A stretch of 64,000 nt of DNA from Plotosus lineatus (taxonomy: Eukaryota > Chordata > Actinopteri > Siluriformes > Plotosidae): NCBI GenBank assembly GCA_024760905.1, contig CM045733.1, forward strand, positions 42,676,001 to 42,740,000, in the 5' to 3' direction. Under the pieces are notes generated by a model. It was given only the letters and a program-made list of their open reading frames with translations, made no database searches and was not told the DNA's origin. Shown in pieces: positions 59,728 through 64,000 of this stretch. The number at the start of each line of letters is the position of its first letter. Within the stretch, counting starts at the first letter, position 1. A program made the translations under genes and the position numbers.

Positions 59728-61801
59728 ACGCGTGTTGACCATGTCTTCTTCACTTCACTCTTCACTTATCCCTTAACATCCGGGGATGTTGTTGGGACGC
59801 TTTGAAGAGTTTGCCATCATTCTCCTCCATTCGTCTCTGTCCTCCGCCGCTCTCAAGGACCCTGCTAGGCCCAATTCATTCCATTCCTGGATATTGTTTT
59901 CCCACCTCTGCTTCTGTCTTCCCTTCTGTGGCTTCCTCTGACTGTACCTTGAAGGATGGTTTTTGCAAGGCCAGATGTGCGGGAAATATGTCCGTACAAT
60001 TTCAGTTTCATCTTCTTTACGGTTACCAGCAAATCGTTGTGAGATCCAACTGCTTCTTGGATTCTTCGTCTGACATCCCCATTTGTCACATGATCTGTTT
60101 AGTGGCTGTCCAGGATTTTACAGTAACATCTCATCTCAATTGCTTCTATCTTTCTCTGTAGCTGTGCCGTGATTGTCTAAGTTTTGCAAGTGTACAGGAA
60201 AACTGAAAGGGCAAGGAAGCGCATCAGATGGATTTTTGAGTACCGATTGATGTTCTTGTCTCTCCAGATTGGTTGGAGTTTTGCCAGCACAGCTGTGGTT
60301 TGTGCTGTCCTTGCCATCAGTTCAGGTATGGAGCCTTCATCTGATATGATGCAACCCAGATATTTGAATTTCTTCATGGTCTCCAGCTTATGTCCCGCTG
60401 ATTCCGATGTCTGACGTGATGCCCTGCGGATTGTTTGTCATCATTTTCGTCTTTTCGGCACTGATCTCCATGCCGAATGTTGATGCTGCTTTGTCAAGGT
60501 TTTCAACCAGGCTGGCGAGTTCTGCTTCGCTTCCTGCGAAGCCAAGAATATCATCTGCGAATTGTATGTTTGTGATAGTTCTTCCTCCAATTGAAACTGT
60601 GTGAAACTTATTGCACTGCTGAAGATTTCCTTTCTATGGAAGCGTGATAATCAGTGACTGAGTCCAGGGGGGTGGCCATATTCTGGTTTTCAAGATGTTG
60701 TTGCAGATAGTGGTAAGGGCGGTGATCATTACTTCTCCTCCTGCTTGAATTAGTTCTGCAGGTATGTTGTCACTCCCTGCTGACTTTCCTTATTTCAGTG
60801 CTTTGACTGCCGCCTCTACTTCCTCTCGAAGGATAGAGTCAGAGCCCTCTTCTGTTGTTACCTTAGGGCAGTTGAGTACTGTTGGATATCCATTGAGCTT
60901 GTGGTTGTATAGCTCTGAGCAGTATTCTGTCCATCTGTCCAGGATCTCCTTTTCCTCTGTGAAGCATTTTCCTGCCTTGTTCTGGATGTTTGATAGTCTT
61001 TCTTGTTTTTCAGCGGTGAGGTCTTTTACCACTTGGTAGGCCTTCTTGGTGTTATTCTTTTTTAGGCTTTCTTCTATCTCGGTGCAATGTTCTTCTACCC
61101 ATGATTCATTTGCCTTCTTCATGACTCTCTTGACTTTGTTGTTTGCTTCTCTGTATTTGTTGGCTCCTTCAGTGTCTTTCTTCTTTCTTGGAGTTTCCTC
61201 TCCAATTTTGTCATTCCAGTCACCTTGTGCCACTATGATGTCCTTTTTGGGTGTTTTGTCGATGACTCCTTGTAGCTGATTGTAGAATTCTTCAATGTCT
61301 TCATCAATGTACTCTGTGGTAGGAGCATCTGCTTGAATGATCGTGATATTGAAAGGTGAAGCCTTTAGACAGATGGAGATCAGGCTGTTTGAGATTGGGT
61401 GGCAACCCAAAACAGTGTTCACAATGTCCTTGTGAGGAAGAATCCAACGCCCTCTACATGCCTGTTCTCCTTTCTGCTATAATACAACTTAGGTCCTTCT
61501 ATTGTAGTTGTCTCTCCATTGCCTGTCCATCGTATTTCACATAGGCCCAGCAAGTGCCAATGGGATCTGTCCATTTTATGGGCTAGTTCTTCAAGCTTAC
61601 CTGATTGACGAAGTGTCCTGGTGTTCCATGTAACAATGGTGATTTTCTCTCTGGTTCAGATCTTCATTCTCGCGGCACCAGTGGATGGCACATTTTGTAA
61701 CGTGAATTTGTTTCGTATCCAGAGATGGAAATTTTAGGTAAATGTATTTCATAACCTGGATTTTTCGTTTGTTGGGTCTTTCGTAAGGTGAGGTACCACT
61801 C
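59389..61801 (-). mobile_element. Tigger/pogo-like element J containing a LINE
   Basis: The left end CAGTGGTACCTCACCTTACG follows TA at 59387-59388. The right end GTGAGGTACCACTC (61788-61801) is followed by TA. The left part carries, in reverse orientation, the helix relic (59560-59625) and a GT repeat (59693-59726) at the same internal position as its relatives. A LINE occupies 59765-61680. Confidence 0.88.
59765..61680 (-). mobile_element. LINE of a fifth family, internally deleted, nested in element J
   Basis: Minus strand: endonuclease start VTWNTRTLRQSGKLEEL near 61640, HLLGLCEIRWTGNGE near 61560, and DIIVAQGDWNDKIGEE near 61230. The frame then jumps to KYREANNKVKRVMKKANESW, a deletion of the endonuclease C-terminus. 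The open frame 61422-60790 continues into RT (NIPAELIQAGGE-like near 60760). A second deletion near 60620 removes the central palm up to TVSIGGRTIT. Catalytic QFADDILGFAG follows near 60560, then KKFKYLGCIISDEGS and KMKLKLYGHISRTSG. The sequence style matches endonuclease-RT LINEs common in marine invertebrates. Confidence 0.88.
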
Positions 61802-62187
61802 TACCTCAATTGGAAACTTTACGTTAAGGATAGGAGAATTTAATGTGTTGTCTAGCAAGTGGATTTATACAATTATGGACTAAAGGGAGGTAAAATGCTG
61901 TCAGTACCTGAACACATTGTGGTATGTGGCTGGTATCAGGTATGTGCCAGTAGTACCGACTCAAGGCTTTACACACTTCCTTGGGAAAATCTCTTGATAA
62001 CAGATAAAAGCTTGGAATCAGTTTCTTCAAATAAATACATGGGTGCTTCAAAGCTGTAATTTAATCAATTGAGAATAAGTATTATCTTGTATCGAGCTTA
62101 AAAGAATAAATGTGTATGGCCTATAAGTAACCATATTAATTATTAAATAAGACAATATGTACAAGAAAAGGAAAGAATGAACTGAGT
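61802..62187. other. No recognisable feature
   Basis: AT-rich spacer. Part of it (TATGGCCTATAAGTAACC near 62116) reappears inverted at 62346-62368, see findings. Confidence 0.5.
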
Positions 62188-62188
62188 G

Positions 62189-62256
<68 letters not shown>
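62188..62256. repeat. (AT)n(GT)n microsatellite
   Basis: AT 62188-62215 followed by GT 62216-62256, in the loop between two inverted arms. Confidence 0.95.
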
Positions 62257-62259
<3 letters not shown>

Positions 62260-62382
62260 ATTTGTATATATTGCTCAGCCATGTAATCCTACTACGGTAC
62301 TAAGATTTAAATATTTTTTGTACACAATGTCTTATTTAATAATTAATATGGCTACTTATAGGCCATACACATTTATTCTTTT

Positions 62383-63305
62383 AAGGCCCTCTACTTACGA
62401 AAACCTCTGAATACGAAAAATCCAGGTTATGAACAACATTTTCCGAAATTTTCGTCCTCTTTTTATGAAAACAACCTCTTTTTACGAAAAGCGCCAAATG
62501 TGCCATTCAAAAATTCAAACAATGCGCGAGTTGCTCTCTCATTACCTGTCTCCCAACATCCCGCCCCGCTGGCCTCCCATTGGCCAGGAGGGAGCTGAAC
62601 TGTACCCATACTTCCTGTACCCATACGTCCTGTTTGTCACACGTGTGAAGGAGAGTTGAACAGAACTGTTGGCTTGTGAGTTTTTTTGAGATTGATCATT
62701 GAAGCATTATATTTCGTTATTCATCATATACCCCAAGAAAGTGATTCCCAGTGACACAGAAAAGAAGCAAGCTCCGTTATCAATCAAAGTGAAGCAGGAG
62801 ATAATAAAAAAAATACGAAAGTGGGATGTGGTTGAGCAAAATCGCAAAGGAGTATGGCCGAAACCCCTCTACAATTGGGACGATATTGAAGCAGAAGGAG
62901 ACCTTAAAAGCGGAGATACAGTGACGGAGGTGATTATTTTGGAACGATATTGAAGCAGAAGGAGGCATTAAAAGCGGAGATACAGTAACGGAGGCGATTA
63001 TTTCGGAAGAAGCAACCGCCATATTTAAGGACTTCGTGAAGTAGGGTGGGGGTGCGGGTTCTTCAGACTAGCAACCCCCAGAACTTTAAAGCATCGCATG
63101 GGTGGTTCGAGAGATTTTAAAAAAGGTAAATAATTTTCTTTTACTTTTAACATATGTTGCATACATATTTCATACAAAATTGGTGTACTTTTATAATTTT
63201 TAAAGGGTTTATGGGGTAGTCTTGGAACAAATCATGCGTTTTACATGTAAAATACTACGAAAAAGGCACTGGAACGGATTAATTTCGTAAATAGAGGGCC
63301 GACTG
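62383..63305 (+). mobile_element. Tigger/pogo-like element K with readable transposase N-terminus
   Basis: The left end is decayed (AGGCCCTCTACTTACG); the right end GAGGGCCGACTG is followed by TA. Coding relic at 62730-62830: PKKVIPSDTEKKQAPLSIKV then KQEIIKKIR. After a one-base shift, 62830-62895 reads AKEYGRNPSTIGTILKQKE. This is the DNA-binding helix-turn-helix of Tigger/pogo transposases. The catalytic region is missing. It is the most legible source for the recurring relic in the other MITEs. Confidence 0.88.
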
Positions 63306-63312
63306 TATAAAT

Positions 63313-63316
<4 letters not shown>

Positions 63317-63399
<83 letters not shown>

Positions 63400-63415
63400 G
63401 TGTGTGTGTGTGTGT
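63317..63415. repeat. (AT)n then (GT)n microsatellite
   Basis: AT 63317-63354 and GT 63364-63415, between element K and the hairpin. Confidence 0.95.
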
Positions 63416-63655
63416 GAGGCGCTCCACCGAATGTAGGTGCTTGTCACAAGCGACGTATGGTGCTTGTGAGACAAAGCGCGGCTTATCCGGACTTCCGATC
63501 CGGTCTTTCACGTGAGCAAGTGAAGGTTGAGTACTAAACAAGTATTCAACGCACACTTGCTCACTTGAAAGATCGGAAGTCCGGATAAGCCACGCTTTGT
63601 CTCAGAAACACCATACGTCACTTGCGCCAAGCGCCTACATTCGGTGGCGCATCTC
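63416..63655. repeat. Near-perfect 240-bp hairpin (arms about 105 bp, loop about 31 bp)
   Basis: Left arm 63416-63522 is mirrored by right arm 63554-63655. Matched blocks include CCACCGAATGTAGG with CCTACATTCGGTGG, GACGTATGGTG with CACCATACGTC, and GCTTATCCGGACTTCCGATC with its complement. The loop holds GTTGAGTACTAAACAAG. The central GGACTTCCGATC block is the same module found inside the Tigger-like elements at 3.4, 45.3 and 50 kb. Confidence 0.92.
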
Positions 63656-63667
63656 ACATATTTATAT

Positions 63668-64000
63668 ATAATGCAGCCATGATGGGGGGGGGGCACAAAC
63701 AAGTTCACAAACAACCCTCATGCAGGCATCCTTGCATGCAGGCGTAAAACTTTTGCCAGAATACAAAATGCACACCATAAAGACAAATTTCAGATTGCCA
63801 TCAGTGCTGTTAACCAACAGGGTGCTGGTGGAAATTGGACTACTGTTGGTCGAAGAAGGAGGCACAGGAGGTGTGTCTGTAAGCAGAGAGAGAAGAGGAA
63901 AAGCATGAGTCTAGGACTGAGAGTAGGGACTTTGAATGTTGGAACTATGACAGGAAAAGGTAGAGAGCTGGCTGACATGATGCAAAGGAGGAAGATGGAC
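63668..64000 (+). mobile_element. RTE-type LINE copy 6, 5' end, runs off right edge
   Basis: Leader GCAGCCATGATGGGGGG, GGCGTAAAACTTTTGCC, AACCAACAGGGTGCTGG, then the start of the endonuclease frame: LRVGTLNVGTMTGKGRELAD near 63915-63975. The rest lies outside the window. Its G-rich first bases match the 5' ends of copies 2 and 5. Confidence 0.92.

Overview
The window looks like intergenic or intronic DNA from a repeat-rich vertebrate genome, most likely a fish-like aquatic vertebrate. The reasons are the AT-rich background, long CA/GT, AT and CT microsatellites, several clades of LINE, tRNA-headed SINEs, Tc1/mariner, Tigger/pogo-like and hAT-like DNA transposons, Ty3/gypsy-type solo LTRs, and two decayed fragments that resemble multi-exon vertebrate genes. 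I cannot fix the species from the sequence. No intact protein-coding gene, rRNA gene, functional tRNA gene or CRISPR array was found.

Layout. 1-2.1 kb: LINE running off the left edge (minus). 2.5-5.4 kb: a Tigger-like element, then a broken Tc1 transposon. 5.5-8.2 kb: the most complete RTE-type LINE copy (minus). 8.6-12.5 kb: a long plus-strand LINE of another family with a C-terminal zinc-finger-like tail. 12.6-12.95 kb: a TNF-receptor cysteine-rich fragment ending at a hAT-like terminus. 14-23 kb: SINE fragments, three LINE pieces, a second Tc1 remnant and a 3'-truncated RTE. 23.7-26.9 kb: a spliced-looking pseudogene of a SAMD3-like fish family, broken by a Tigger MITE, a solo LTR and three TGA stops. 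27.9-29.3 kb: RTE 3' half. 30 kb: a possible promoter and first exon. 35.6-39.05 kb: nested Tigger, HIRAN-domain transposon and LTR sequences with a roughly 1.9-kb fold-back palindrome. 40-46 kb: more Tigger-like elements, one fused end to end with another, and a second HIRAN-domain transposon. 46.5-49.7 kb: one RTE element apparently split by a local inversion. 49.8-52.6 kb: Tigger, LTR and hAT remnants. 53-57.5 kb: SINEs. 59.4-61.8 kb: a Tigger-like element holding a different LINE. 62.4-64 kb: a Tigger-like element with a readable DNA-binding helix-turn-helix, a 240-bp hairpin, and the 5' end of another RTE running off the right edge.

How the pieces relate. RTE copies share a 3' end with one SINE class, which suggests that the RTE machinery mobilised it. 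SINEs with the same tRNA-like head and body also occur with a second, unrelated tail, so the family looks modular. Insertions with readable target-site duplications (SINE in Tc1, SINE in LINE, LTR in pseudogene exon, MITE beside an exon, LINE in Tigger) give a partial relative chronology. All family assignments are from motif recognition by eye; no database search was run.
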